Source: Methanomassiliicoccus sp. UBA345 (GTDB lineage: Archaea > Thermoplasmatota > Thermoplasmata > Methanomassiliicoccales > Methanomassiliicoccaceae). Taken from it: a stretch of DNA of 64,000 bases. The translations under genes and the position numbers were made by a program. Location of the stretch: assembly GCA_002504525.1 (NCBI GenBank), contig DATD01000031.1:5939-69938 (forward strand). Reading direction: 5' to 3'. Shown piece by piece: positions 24,776-33,301 of this stretch. Position 1 is the stretch's first letter; every line of letters begins with the position of its first letter. The notes beneath the pieces were generated by a model. That model saw only the letters and a list, made by a program, of their open reading frames with translations, made no database searches and was not told the DNA's origin.

Positions 24776-25591
24776 ATGATGGGGACGACAAGTTGGTCAT
24801 GGCGCGAGATTTTGAGGCGCGAAGGCACGAAGATAGTATTGACCGCCATATCATTGGTGTCGTTCCTTCTCATTTGGTGGGGGCTGTCGATATATCTCGA
24901 GAGCATGAAGCTCAGTTATCTGCCGGCTCCCGACGTGGTCTTCGAGGCGTTCCTCGTGTCGCTCTCGGGAGATCCTTTGACGCATAACCCGCTTCTGAAC
25001 CACATCATAGCCAGCCTGAACCGTTTCGTCTGGGGTTTCGCCCTGGCCATAGTATTGGCCGTCCCTCTGGGATTGCTTATGGGAGGCTCCAAATACGCCC
25101 GGTATCTGGGCATGCCGGCCAGCGAGATCCTCCGGCCCATTCCGCCTTTGGCGCTGGCCGGCTTCTTCTTCGCCGCGTTCGGCGTGTTGTACGGACCTAT
25201 CGTCACCGTATTCTACGGCGTCTTCTTCCCTGTGCTGTACAATGTCATGTTCGGCGTGAGAAGCGTGGACCCCATCCTGCTGGACGCAGCAAGGACGCTG
25301 GGGGCGTCCAGACTGCAGATGTTCGGCAAGGTCATCCTGCCGTTCACCATCCCATATCTCATGACCGGGATATCAATAGGCCTGGGCGTAGGATGGATGG
25401 TCATCGTGGCAGCGGAATGGATCGCTGCTCCCGGAGGAGGAGTGGGCGCGCTCATCCTATCAACCTACACCAACGGGATGTATGATTACATGTTCGTCGG
25501 CATCATCGCCGTGGCGATCCTGGGCATACTGACCACCTCGCTCAGCCGCCTTCTGGAGAACAAGGTCGCAGAAAGGATGGGGATGAAATGA
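24776..25591 (+). CDS. ABC transporter permease (SsuC/TauC type)
   Basis: A 271-residue membrane subunit with about six segments. The EAA motif is in the second half (DAARTLGASRLQMFGKVILP), and EILRPIPPLALAGFFFAAFG is typical of the sulfonate/nitrate/taurine class. ATGs at 24776 and 24779 are adjacent. The ATPase start overlaps its stop as ATGA. Confidence 0.93.
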   Translation: MMGTTSWSWREILRREGTKIVLTAISLVSFLLIWWGLSIYLESMKLSYLPAPDVVFEAFLVSLSGDPLTHNPLLNHIIASLNRFVWGFALAIVLAVPLGLLMGGSKYARYLGMPASEILRPIPPLALAGFFFAAFGVLYGPIVTVFYGVFFPVLYNVMFGVRSVDPILLDAARTLGASRLQMFGKVILPFTIPYLMTGISIGLGVGWMVIVAAEWIAAPGGGVGALILSTYTNGMYDYMFVGIIAVAILGILTTSLSRLLENKVAERMGMK

Positions 25592-26346
25592 GCATATTAT
25601 CCTTCAAGAACGTGGGAAAGGTGTTTCCCAAGGATAAGGAGGAACTCGTAGCCATCCAGAACTTCACCCTGGACGTCGAGGAGGGCGAGTTCGTGTGCCT
25701 GCTCGGCCCTTCCGGCTGCGGGAAGACCACCCTCCTTCGCATGGTGGCCGGACTGGAAAGCATCTCGAAAGGCGCTATCGAGCTCAACGGGAAGGGCATT
25801 ACCGAACCCGGCTCCGACCGCGGCATGGTGTTCCAGGACTTCGGCCTGTTCCCTTGGCGCAATGTCAAGAGGAACATCGAGTTCGGCCTGGAGGTCCGAG
25901 GCATACCACCAGAGAAGAGGGCCGAGACCGCTCAGAAGTACGTAGAGCTGGTCGGCCTTAAGGGGTTCGAGCAATCCCACCCCAACGAGCTGTCCGGCGG
26001 CATGAAGCAGCGCGTGGGGATCGCCAGAGCGCTGGCCAACGATCCCGCGGTGCTGCTGATGGACGAGCCGTTCGGCGCACTGGACGCACAGACCAGAAAT
26101 CAGATGCAGTTTGAACTTCTTCGCATCTGGAAAGAGACCAGGAAGACGGTCCTCTTCGTGACGCACTCCGTCGACGAGGCGGTGTTCCTGGCCGACCGCA
26201 TCGTGGTCATGACCGGCCGTCCCGGCTCCATCAAGGACCTATGGGAGCTCGAGTTGCCAAGGCCCCGGAACCGCGCGTCCAGCGAGTTCATCGCCCTGCG
26301 CAAGGACATCCTGGACGAGCTGGAAGTGCAGAAGACCGTCGTCTAG
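25588..26346 (+). CDS. ABC transporter ATPase (SsuB/TauB type)
   Basis: A 252-residue ATPase with Walker A GPSGCGKTT, Q-loop MVFQDFGLFPWRN, signature LSGGMKQRVGIARAL, Walker B VLLMDEPFGALD and H-loop FVTHSVDEA. The FGLFPWRNV and EAVFLADRI strings are typical of nitrate/sulfonate/taurine importers. It is the last gene of the operon and overlaps the convergent HTH gene by 4 nt. Confidence 0.94.
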   Translation: MSILSFKNVGKVFPKDKEELVAIQNFTLDVEEGEFVCLLGPSGCGKTTLLRMVAGLESISKGAIELNGKGITEPGSDRGMVFQDFGLFPWRNVKRNIEFGLEVRGIPPEKRAETAQKYVELVGLKGFEQSHPNELSGGMKQRVGIARALANDPAVLLMDEPFGALDAQTRNQMQFELLRIWKETRKTVLFVTHSVDEAVFLADRIVVMTGRPGSIKDLWELELPRPRNRASSEFIALRKDILDELEVQKTVV

Positions 26347-26864
26347 GCGGTCTTCGCCGCGGCATTGGCGATGGCTCTCACCACGCTGTCCTGAGGGATG
26401 ACGATAGAGACCGGGATGGTCAGGATCTTCTCGACCGTAGGCGCGGCGATAGGCGCGCACACCAGGGCGATGGCGCCGTCCCTCTCCGCGTTCACCGCGG
26501 CCACGATGGCGTCCTCGATGCTCGCCGCAGGATATTCCTTGATCCGGACGTCACGGCCGTGCACCCGGACGATGCGCTCCTCCATCTTGTTGAGGACGAC
26601 GCGGTGACCGACCACCGCGATGAAGTTGCCGCCGGGGCGGTTCTCCAGGTTCCTCACCGCTCTTATGATCTCGCGGACGGTGCGCAGGTTCGGCTCCCGC
26701 CGGTCCTGCATGATCTTGTAGATGGTGCTGGGCGACAGCCCTGTTGAGGTGCAGAACTCGTGCACGCTCATCTTGAGGTCCTCATCCAGCACCTCGCGGA
26801 ACGCGTCGCGGAAGCCGCCCTCATCACGGAGGATGCCGGCCACCAGCTTGTTCTCCAGCGCCAT
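26343..26864 (-). CDS. XRE-type HTH regulator with C-terminal sensor-like domain
   Basis: A 173-residue protein. Residues 30-70 form an XRE-like HTH (MSVHEFCTSTGLSPSTIYKIMQ, then PNLRTVREIIRAV). The remaining 90 residues (FIAVVGHRVVLNKMEER to IPVSIVIPQDSVV) form a mixed alpha/beta domain that recurs in archaeal HTH proteins; its ligand is unknown to me. ATG 26864 overlaps the stop of the thioredoxin-reductase-like gene by one base (TGATG), so they are coupled. A role in redox control is inferred from that coupling. Confidence 0.82.
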   Translation of the reverse strand: MALENKLVAGILRDEGGFRDAFREVLDEDLKMSVHEFCTSTGLSPSTIYKIMQDRREPNLRTVREIIRAVRNLENRPGGNFIAVVGHRVVLNKMEERIVRVHGRDVRIKEYPAASIEDAIVAAVNAERDGAIALVCAPIAAPTVEKILTIPVSIVIPQDSVVRAIANAAAKTA

Positions 26865-27751
26865 CAGCTCTTCTCCTGGCGCACCGCCCTGGCGGCGTTG
26901 TCGCCGGCGATCGCTCCCTGACCGACCGCTCGGGCCAGCTGCCACGGGCTGCCAGTGACATCGCCGCATGCGTACACCATCTCCATATCGGTGCGGCAGT
27001 TCTCGTCCACCCTTATCCTGCCGGACGGGTCGGGGAGGAGGCCGAGCTCCAGGGCCAGCTCCATGGAGCCCTTGGCCCCCAGGGTGATGAACACTCCTTG
27101 AACGTCCAACCGGCGGCCGTCCTTCAGCTCGAGTCCGGTGACGGACGCCTCTCCCTCGATCTTCGTGGGATCTCCAGGCACCATCTCCACCTTGGCCGCG
27201 GCAGCCTTCTGCAGCATGTTGGGTGAGACCTTGAGCTCACGGTGCACCCAGATGACCTTGGCGGCATATTCGGTCAGAAGAATGGCGGACTCCGCCGCCT
27301 CCGACTCCTCGCCGATGACGGCCACGGTTCGGCCGCGGAAGAAGCCGGCATCACAGGAGGCGCAGTAGCTTACCCCCCTGCCTACGAGGCTGGCCTCCCC
27401 GGGTACGTTCAGCTTGGCCCGGCTGGCCCCCATGGCCAGGACCACCGCCTTGGCCCTGATCTCGAGGTCGGTCTCGGTGATTATCTTGAACTCGTCGCCG
27501 TCCTTGACGACCTTCATCACGTCCTCCTCCACGATCGTCGCTCCGAAGTTCTTGGCCTGCTCTCGGCCGATGCGAAGGAGCTCTGGACCGGCCATCGAGA
27601 GGATGCCGAAGAAGTTCACCACCTCCGCCTTGTTCAGCGCTGAGCTCTCGCTCTTGCCCAATGCCACTACCTTGACCTTCTTCCTCGCGGCATGAATGGC
27701 CGCCTGTAGTCCGGCTGGCCCCAGGCCTATGATCGCAACGTCCGCATCCAT
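26864..27751 (-). CDS. Thioredoxin reductase-like flavoprotein with atypical pyridine-nucleotide site
   Basis: A 295-residue FAD-dependent disulfide reductase. The FAD site GLGPAG is at residues 9-14; the redox pair is C130/C133 in YCASCDAGF; and the C-terminal FAD motif reads MVYACGDVTG. The NAD(P)H-binding segment is degenerate: VAVIGEESEAAE replaces the usual GxGxxA type (residues 144-155), and HRELKVS replaces HRRxxxR. This suggests another electron donor, as for some archaeal homologues that do not use NADPH. Start ATG 27751 begins the Rossmann fold. Thioredoxin is encoded just upstream on the same strand. Confidence 0.88.
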   Translation of the reverse strand: MDADVAIIGLGPAGLQAAIHAARKKVKVVALGKSESSALNKAEVVNFFGILSMAGPELLRIGREQAKNFGATIVEEDVMKVVKDGDEFKIITETDLEIRAKAVVLAMGASRAKLNVPGEASLVGRGVSYCASCDAGFFRGRTVAVIGEESEAAESAILLTEYAAKVIWVHRELKVSPNMLQKAAAAKVEMVPGDPTKIEGEASVTGLELKDGRRLDVQGVFITLGAKGSMELALELGLLPDPSGRIRVDENCRTDMEMVYACGDVTGSPWQLARAVGQGAIAGDNAARAVRQEKS

Positions 27752-27879
27752 GGTATCACTAATGGATGATGTTCCAGCAATTTGTACCTTCGGGAGCGTC
27801 GGGGCCTTGGGGGGACAACGTCGCCGGCCTGGCAAGAATAAGGGAAGAGGTTTGATGTCAACGCATGCCGACGTTGCGT

Positions 27880-28269
27880 TCAGAGCATGGCCTGCAGTCG
27901 GCGGGCCAGGTCTTCCTTGGGACGCGCTCCCACCCACCGATCCGCCAGCTCCCCGTCCTTGAACACCAAGAGGGTGGGGATGGCTTCGATGGTGTACCGC
28001 ATGGCGGTCTTCTGGTTCTCATCGGTGTTGAGCTTGGCGAAGGCCACCTTGCCCCGCATGTCCTTGGCAAGGCCGTCGATGACCGGGGACATCATCCGGC
28101 AGGGTCCGCACCATGGCGCCCAGCAGTCCACCAGCACGACGTCGTAGCGCTTGACGAAATCGACGATGTTGCCATCGTTCACGTTCACCGGCTCCGATGG
28201 CCAGTCTGCGCCGCTCTCGCCGGCGAGCTCCTGCCTCTTCCTCTCTCTGATCTGCTCAAGCTCATCCAT
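27880..28269 (-). CDS. trxA: Thioredoxin
   Basis: A 129-residue thioredoxin with the active site WCGPC (C54/C57), the cis-Pro region EAIPTLLVF, and a charged helical N-terminal extension of about 25 residues. ATG 28269 follows GAGAGG at SD spacing. The ATG at 28293 is less likely because a TATA-like GGATAATACGG (about 28310-28320) predicts a transcript start near 28291. It is probably the partner of the flavoprotein downstream, 128 bp away on the same strand. Confidence 0.95.
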   Translation of the reverse strand: MDELEQIRERKRQELAGESGADWPSEPVNVNDGNIVDFVKRYDVVLVDCWAPWCGPCRMMSPVIDGLAKDMRGKVAFAKLNTDENQKTAMRYTIEAIPTLLVFKDGELADRWVGARPKEDLARRLQAML

Positions 28270-28481
28270 ATGATCATCCTCTCGGTTGTGCATAACGTTT
28301 GCAAAACCGTATTATCCATTCCCGGATAAATAGATTGTCGCCAATGGGTGCGGCCTTCGCCGTGCCCCTCGCCGGCCGGCCGCTCGATGCCGGGCCTTTC
28401 GGCGAAGGGGACGCATTGCTCGCTGGTTTCTCACAATAATGTTTAAGACATAAAAGCCGATACCAGGACCGGGATGAACTC

Positions 28482-28742
28482 ATGCTAGAGGAAGCCTCCG
28501 AACTGATTGGATTGCAGGTCTACACGCCCAACGGCATATTCTTGGGAAACGTCAACAACCTCGTCATCGACCTGGACAACAAGCGCGTGGACGGGCTGTT
28601 CGTCGGCGAGACCAACCCCCTACTGGTGGAGGAGTCCAAGGCGGTCAACGTCCCGTTCCGCTGGATCGGCGCCGTAGGTGACGTCATCCTTCTGAAGTAC
28701 TTCCCCAAGCGCGTCACCACCAAGAAGCCGGTAAAGATCTGA
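28482..28742 (+). CDS. PRC-barrel domain protein
   Basis: An 86-residue single PRC-barrel: ELIGLQVYTPNGIFLGNVNN, then KRVDGLFVGETNP and VILLKYFP with a basic tail (KRVTTKKPVK). It is the second PRC-barrel in the window. It resembles archaeal small PRC proteins, some of which act in cell division, but sequence alone does not establish that. A TATA-like GTTTAAGAC lies about 35 nt upstream. Confidence 0.85.
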   Translation: MLEEASELIGLQVYTPNGIFLGNVNNLVIDLDNKRVDGLFVGETNPLLVEESKAVNVPFRWIGAVGDVILLKYFPKRVTTKKPVKI

Positions 28743-28761
28743 GATCATTATCGGTGAACGA

Positions 28762-29268
28762 ATGATCGGAAAGGGCGTCTACATCGATCCAGCAGCGGTA
28801 GTTATAGGGCGCGTTACCTTGAAGGACGGGGCCAGCGTGTGGCCCTGTGCAGTGCTGCGGGGCGATGAGAACGATATCATAGTTGGCGAGGGCAGCAACG
28901 TCCAGGACCATGCCGTCATCCACGTCAACAGCGAGCATCCCACCCGAATCGGGAAGGACGTGACGATAGGTCATGGGGCCATCATCAACGGGGCCGACAT
29001 CGGCGACCGCTGCCTCATCGGGATGAACTGCACCATCGTGGAAGGTGCGGTCATCGGAGAGGAGTGCATCATCGGCGCCGGCGCGGTGGTGACCGGGAAG
29101 ATGAACATCCCGCCCCGCTCCCTAGTGGTAGGGATCCCGGCCAAGGTGGTCAAGAGCGACGATGCCACATTGGGAGAGAGGGCATTGCAGAACGCGCGGG
29201 ACTATCATCACCTGCGGGATGAGTACCTCAAAGGGACGTTCAAGAGGCTTACCGCCCCGAAGGACTGA
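28762..29268 (+). CDS. Gamma-carbonic-anhydrase-like hexapeptide protein, one metal ligand missing
   Basis: A 168-residue left-handed beta-helix protein with a C-terminal helix. Family landmarks R33, D35, Q48 and D49 are present. Of the three zinc/iron histidines, H54 (AVIH) and H71 (TIGH) are kept, but the third, usually in GHxxxxH, is N76 (GHGAIING). Such a change would be expected to weaken or abolish carbonic anhydrase activity. It may be an acyltransferase-like or structural member instead. It follows the PRC gene by 19 nt on the same strand. Confidence 0.88.
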   Translation: MIGKGVYIDPAAVVIGRVTLKDGASVWPCAVLRGDENDIIVGEGSNVQDHAVIHVNSEHPTRIGKDVTIGHGAIINGADIGDRCLIGMNCTIVEGAVIGEECIIGAGAVVTGKMNIPPRSLVVGIPAKVVKSDDATLGERALQNARDYHHLRDEYLKGTFKRLTAPKD

Positions 29269-29282
29269 ACGTCCAATGATTT

Positions 29283-29852
29283 TCAGATCAGTTCAGAGCA
29301 CGGGCTATGGCCCTTCAGGTCGATGCTTGGCATCATCTCGTCGATATCGACGCCGCACGCCTCGGACAGTTCATGATGCATCTCCAGCATCCTCTGCCCC
29401 TGGCGCTCCAGCCCCTTTCCGACAAAGTCCTGGTACGCTTCCTGAGAGCCTATCACGGCGCCGTCATCGACAAGATTGTCGGCGTGGCAGACGATCCTCT
29501 CCTCCAGTGTCGATGGCATATAATCGAGAGGTGGAAGCCCCAGCCCCTTGGCGTTCTCGGGATCGATGCCAGCGCCCACGTGCTTCTGTATTATCAGCAC
29601 GAGCTCCTCCGGCAGGCCGAGCTCCCTCGCCCGCCTCGCCCCCTCGACGCCGTGCCGGATACCATGGGTCCGACCGCGACCGAGGTCATGCAGCAGGGCG
29701 CCGGCGCGGACCAGTGCAAGGCTGGCGCCGCACCTTAGAGCGATAGCCTCGGCCACCCTCATGACTACGCATACATGACCGATGACCCTGGGGTGGACAC
29801 CTTCATCGGCCAGGATGCGAAGGCACTCACTCTCGCTCGGAATCGTTGACAA
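29283..29852 (-). CDS. HD-domain phosphohydrolase (HDIG type)
   Basis: A 189-residue HD protein. The metal-binding pattern is visible as VIGHVCVVMRVAEAIA, GALLHDLGRGRTHGIRHG, IIQKHVGAGI and ERIVCHADNLVDDG. Such proteins hydrolyse nucleotides or phosphoesters. The start is TTG at 29852, which overlaps the aTrm56 gene by 26 nt; no ATG or GTG fits the N-terminus better. It is co-directional with aTrm56 and the ArsR-like gene, forming a likely operon. Confidence 0.85.
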   Translation of the reverse strand: MSTIPSESECLRILADEGVHPRVIGHVCVVMRVAEAIALRCGASLALVRAGALLHDLGRGRTHGIRHGVEGARRARELGLPEELVLIIQKHVGAGIDPENAKGLGLPPLDYMPSTLEERIVCHADNLVDDGAVIGSQEAYQDFVGKGLERQGQRMLEMHHELSEACGVDIDEMMPSIDLKGHSPCSELI

Positions 29853-30357
29853 CCTTCTTCCCCCGCTCGCAGGGCAGGACCGTCATATGTCCTTTCATGT
29901 CCCGGCGGAGGCCTTCGCCCTGGAAGAAGCGGTCCAGGAACACTGCCAGCGCGGCGACCTCGGAATGTGGCTGATTGCCCACCCCGACATTGAACGTCGC
30001 CCACTGGTAGACGTCCGGCGGGACCTTCTCTGCCCCTACCACGATGAGCATCTTCTCCGTCACCGCTCCTTTGACGCGGGGCATGGCATCATCGACATGG
30101 GTGCCGTACATGGTCAGGTGGACCGATGTGCCCTCGAAGTCCTTGAGCATCGGCTTCCACTTCACCCCAGTGGTGATCTCGAAATCGCCTCCGAAGCGCT
30201 TCACCACCGAGCGCACGCTCCTCTCAAGCTCCTCGTCCTTGGTCGAGACGTAGATGCCCTTGGCACCGAACGCTCTGGCAGTGAGGGCTACGTGGGTGGT
30301 CACCCTCTTGTCCCTCTCCGGCCGATGGCCCAGCCTCAGGATGTATATGTCTGGCAT
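29827..30357 (-). CDS. trm56: tRNA (cytidine(56)-2'-O)-methyltransferase
   Basis: A 176-residue archaeal SPOUT-family enzyme that 2'-O-methylates C56 in the T-loop of tRNA. The N-terminal YILRLGHRPERDKRVTTHV and the knot region FNVGVGNQPHSEVAALAVFL are characteristic of aTrm56. ATG 30357 lies 9 nt after the upstream ArsR-like gene stop. Confidence 0.94.
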   Translation of the reverse strand: MPDIYILRLGHRPERDKRVTTHVALTARAFGAKGIYVSTKDEELERSVRSVVKRFGGDFEITTGVKWKPMLKDFEGTSVHLTMYGTHVDDAMPRVKGAVTEKMLIVVGAEKVPPDVYQWATFNVGVGNQPHSEVAALAVFLDRFFQGEGLRRDMKGHMTVLPCERGKKVVNDSERE

Positions 30358-30366
30358 GAGGGGAGA

Positions 30367-30864
30367 TTACTCCTTGAGCCTCTCGATGCGATGACCGCGA
30401 TAGTCCAGACGGACCGAGCGCTTGACCAGGCTGCGCAGCATCGTCGAGGTGATGCCCAGCTTCTCGGCGATGTCCCCGGCGAAGCGGCCGTCGCGGCCCA
30501 CCTCCTCGTAGATCTTCTTCTCCAGTCCATCGAACTCCTCCTCTGCCATCATGGCAGCCGCGAGGACGTCGGAGATCTCATAGACCGGCCAGGAAGCGTT
30601 GATGTGAAAAGAGGTGTAATATGTGTGATAGGCCTTCTCCGGGAACGAACCGCTGGTGCTCTGCCAGCGGGTCTCTACCAACTTCATCTTTTCGAAGAAT
30701 TTCAGGGCTTCGGCACCTTCCGGACCGAACTTTGCCTCTACATCCTTGGAGGTGCGCCATTCGAGCGTCACCTCCTTGAGGACCTCCCTCTTGATGGCGG
30801 TATCAACGGCACGCAACATCGGTACAAGTTCCGATGGCTCGTTGATGACCTTGATTCTATTCAT
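30367..30864 (-). CDS. ArsR-like archaeal HTH regulator (COG1777-like)
   Basis: A 165-residue predicted DNA-binding protein: IKVINEPSELVPMLRAVDTA at the N-terminus, a first winged helix over about 20-70, and a C-terminal helical HTH-like part (GDIAEKLGITSTMLRSLVKR) ending in RLDYRGHRIERLKE. ATG 30864 follows AGGTGG at SD spacing and lies about 27 nt after a TATA-like TTTATATTC (30888-30896). It heads the operon with aTrm56 and the HD protein. Family assignment is by recall of archaeal homologues; targets are unknown. Confidence 0.8.
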   Translation of the reverse strand: MNRIKVINEPSELVPMLRAVDTAIKREVLKEVTLEWRTSKDVEAKFGPEGAEALKFFEKMKLVETRWQSTSGSFPEKAYHTYYTSFHINASWPVYEISDVLAAAMMAEEEFDGLEKKIYEEVGRDGRFAGDIAEKLGITSTMLRSLVKRSVRLDYRGHRIERLKE

Positions 30865-30982
30865 AGCCCACCTAATTGGATTGGTAGAATATAAAGGACT
30901 ACCGCCCTCCACAGTTCAGCCATGAGCGGATATAGAGATTACGACCTCAATCCTTATTAATGCCCTTCCGAATACAGGGCCC

Positions 30983-31195
30983 ATGGGCCTGTGGCAATCT
31001 ATCGTTGGTAGGAAGAAGAACAAGACAGTCTATCAGTGCGCCTACGACGGTAAGGTCTACGACACCGAGGAGGAAGCCCTGCAGAAGTGTTTCGGTCCAT
31101 ACCAGCCGTTCGAGACCAAGGTTGGGCGGCTCCCCGAGAACGGATTCTTCGGCACCGTCACCTGGTGGAACAAGGGCGATAAGAAGATAGAGTGA
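30983..31195 (+). CDS. Small basic-aromatic protein, unknown
   Basis: A 70-residue soluble protein: MGLWQSIVGRKKNKTVYQC, then YDGKVYDTEEEALQKC and GFFGTVTWWNKGDKK. It has only two cysteines (C19 and C36), spaced too far for a zinc ribbon. It has a TATA-like TTATTAATG at about 30953-30961 and a short leader. I do not recognise a family; coding is supported by length, promoter spacing and amino-acid composition. Confidence 0.6.
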   Translation: MGLWQSIVGRKKNKTVYQCAYDGKVYDTEEEALQKCFGPYQPFETKVGRLPENGFFGTVTWWNKGDKKIE

Positions 31196-31271
31196 TCGCT
31201 CCTTCTTCTACGCATCGACCGTTTATCTTTAGCGTAAGCCACGACGGTTCGACCCAGATCATCTTTTTTGA

Positions 31272-31826
31272 TCACAGCAGCATGACCGCCGCCATCCCCA
31301 GGAGCGGTACCACCACCATGAGGAAGTCATCGTCGACGCGTCTGCAGCGAAGCGCCTCGACGCCCACCGCCAGGACGGATGCCGCGGCCGCGGCGGCCGC
31401 CACCCGGAGCGAGGGCGGGTAGAAGATGAGCAATATCGCCAGGACCAGCAGGAAGTTGGCCAGCAGCGGCACCCACGGGTACCACGACGTCCGGCGCAGC
31501 ATGGATATCAACGGATCGATGTAGGCCATCCCCGCCACTGCCGGGGCCACCAGGGGCAGGGGGAATAATAGCATGGCAAACGCCAGGCCGATGGCCGCCC
31601 ATGCTCCTGCGGAGATGCGCTTGTCCTCATAACCGCGAAGGCCAGGTATGTGGAAGCCGAGGAGCAGGCGGAGCGCCTCCACCACCAGCACCGCCGCCAG
31701 CACGATCAACAGACCGACCTCCCGGGTCGGGCCATCAGCCCACAGCGGTGAAGGGAGGGCGTAGTAGACCAGGTACAGCGGTGCAGAGAGGTGGACGACC
31801 CTCCGGAGCCTGGACTCGCGGCCCAT
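31272..31826 (-). CDS. Membrane protein, possibly dolichol kinase/SEC59-like
   Basis: An integral membrane protein of about 184 residues with six to seven segments. The N-terminal RRVVHLSAPLYLVYY and internal GYEDKRISAGAWAAIGLA resemble archaeal polyprenol (dolichol) kinase-like proteins of COG0170, but the nucleotide-binding motifs are weak, so this is tentative. A TTG at 31850 overlaps the ABC permease stop as TTGA and is an alternative start to ATG 31826. It is the last gene of an operon with the ABC-2 exporter. Confidence 0.6.
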   Translation of the reverse strand: MGRESRLRRVVHLSAPLYLVYYALPSPLWADGPTREVGLLIVLAAVLVVEALRLLLGFHIPGLRGYEDKRISAGAWAAIGLAFAMLLFPLPLVAPAVAGMAYIDPLISMLRRTSWYPWVPLLANFLLVLAILLIFYPPSLRVAAAAAAASVLAVGVEALRCRRVDDDFLMVVVPLLGMAAVMLL

Positions 31827-31846
31827 GTTCAAGAATGAGGGGACGC

Positions 31847-33301
31847 TCAATTAAACCCTCTGCCCGACCACTTGGCATCGATGCGGCGGTAGAGCAGCAT
31901 GGCCGCGGCAAGCAGCAGCACCAGCACCCCGGCGATGGCGACGGCGGCGAGCTCCGTGCGGCCCACCGAGAACGACATCAGGGTCAGGCCAAGGCTGGGG
32001 AGGATGGAGATGACGATGAACTTGCTAAGCACCGCCGGATCGAACAGCGAGGAGTTGGGACGTAGGCCGGTAAGGTAGGCGGTGGCGACGACCATGTACA
32101 CTGACACCACATATAGCACCGGGAGTGCGAGCCACAGCATCCCGGCCTCGCCGTTGAGGGCAGCGATTCCCAGCACGAACGCTGTGGATATGCCCATGGT
32201 GAGCATGAGGAACATGATCAGCTTGGTGCGGATCACCCTGGGAACGGCGACCGGAAGTGTGCCGTAGAAGTCGTGCGCGTCCACCTCGGTCAGGGAGGTG
32301 TACAGCACCACGCTGAAGAAGCCCACCATGGCCGCGTAGAACACGATGTTGAATCCCACCGGCACCTCCAGGCCATTGTTCACATACCAGCCGGTGAAGC
32401 TGAGCATGGTGAGAGGGATGACAAACGAGAGGACCATCCTGCCTACCGCCCCGCTCCGGCGGAGGTCCACCATCTCCTTCGCCAGGTACGGCTGGAAGGA
32501 TCCGAAGGACGCGAACCGAGCAAAGTATCGGGGATACAGCCGGCCGTGACGAGCTTCCCGGCCCTGAAAACTTTCGGGCACCATGATGATGGCCGCCGCG
32601 TACAGCAGAAGGGTCGCCATGATCGTCGCCGCGAGGAATAGCGCCGCCAGGGGCGCATCGGCGCCCAGGGGAGGAGCGCTGAACTGATAGCCCATGGTCG
32701 GCAGCAGCCATTCGATGCCGTAGAAGTGAAGGGCGCCGTGGCCGAGCAGCAGCGCGATGATCACCGCGGCGATGATGGCGAAAGCGCCGCGGGAGCGGGT
32801 GCCCGCCACCGAGACGGCGAAACTGAGCGACATCCCGTACAGGAACGACAGCGCCAGGGAGAGGGACGCCGACAGCACCGAGACGATTGAGAAGTGAGTG
32901 AACGGGAGGGATGCCAGGATGCCGAGCAGGGCCGGAACGATCAGCAGAGCGAAGTAGAAGATGGCATCGCTGGCGAAGAAGCAGAGGAAGGTGGAGCGGT
33001 ATGACATCGGAAGCAGCGAGGGCATCGTTATGATGGAGTTCAGCTGCCCCTGCCGCCGCTCCACCAGCGTCCTTCCTATGAAGCCTAGCGCGCCCACGCT
33101 GACACCATACAGGAACACCCCGGCGTTCACGTTGAAGAGAAGTTCCTCCAGGCTCATGGCCCCCATGATATTGCCCAGCGCCAGGGACGTGACCAGGGCG
33201 ATGGTGAACGCGAAGGCCGGAAGGGCGAACATCATGCGGGACGAGGTGTAGGAGGAGTGCATGCGGTACTCCTCCCGCAGCATGGCCCTAAGGATGAACA
33301 T
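31847..33301 (-). CDS. ABC-2 type transporter permease
   Basis: A 484-residue membrane protein with about twelve hydrophobic segments in two six-segment halves, each preceded by a soluble N-terminal stretch (MFILRAMLREEYRMHSSY; then RYFARFASFGSFQPYLAKEM). The arrangement is that of ABC-2 permeases for export or membrane-stress functions. ATG 33301 overlaps the ATPase gene by 14 nt. The transported substrate is unknown. Confidence 0.85.
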   Translation of the reverse strand: MFILRAMLREEYRMHSSYTSSRMMFALPAFAFTIALVTSLALGNIMGAMSLEELLFNVNAGVFLYGVSVGALGFIGRTLVERRQGQLNSIITMPSLLPMSYRSTFLCFFASDAIFYFALLIVPALLGILASLPFTHFSIVSVLSASLSLALSFLYGMSLSFAVSVAGTRSRGAFAIIAAVIIALLLGHGALHFYGIEWLLPTMGYQFSAPPLGADAPLAALFLAATIMATLLLYAAAIIMVPESFQGREARHGRLYPRYFARFASFGSFQPYLAKEMVDLRRSGAVGRMVLSFVIPLTMLSFTGWYVNNGLEVPVGFNIVFYAAMVGFFSVVLYTSLTEVDAHDFYGTLPVAVPRVIRTKLIMFLMLTMGISTAFVLGIAALNGEAGMLWLALPVLYVVSVYMVVATAYLTGLRPNSSLFDPAVLSKFIVISILPSLGLTLMSFSVGRTELAAVAIAGVLVLLLAAAMLLYRRIDAKWSGRGFN

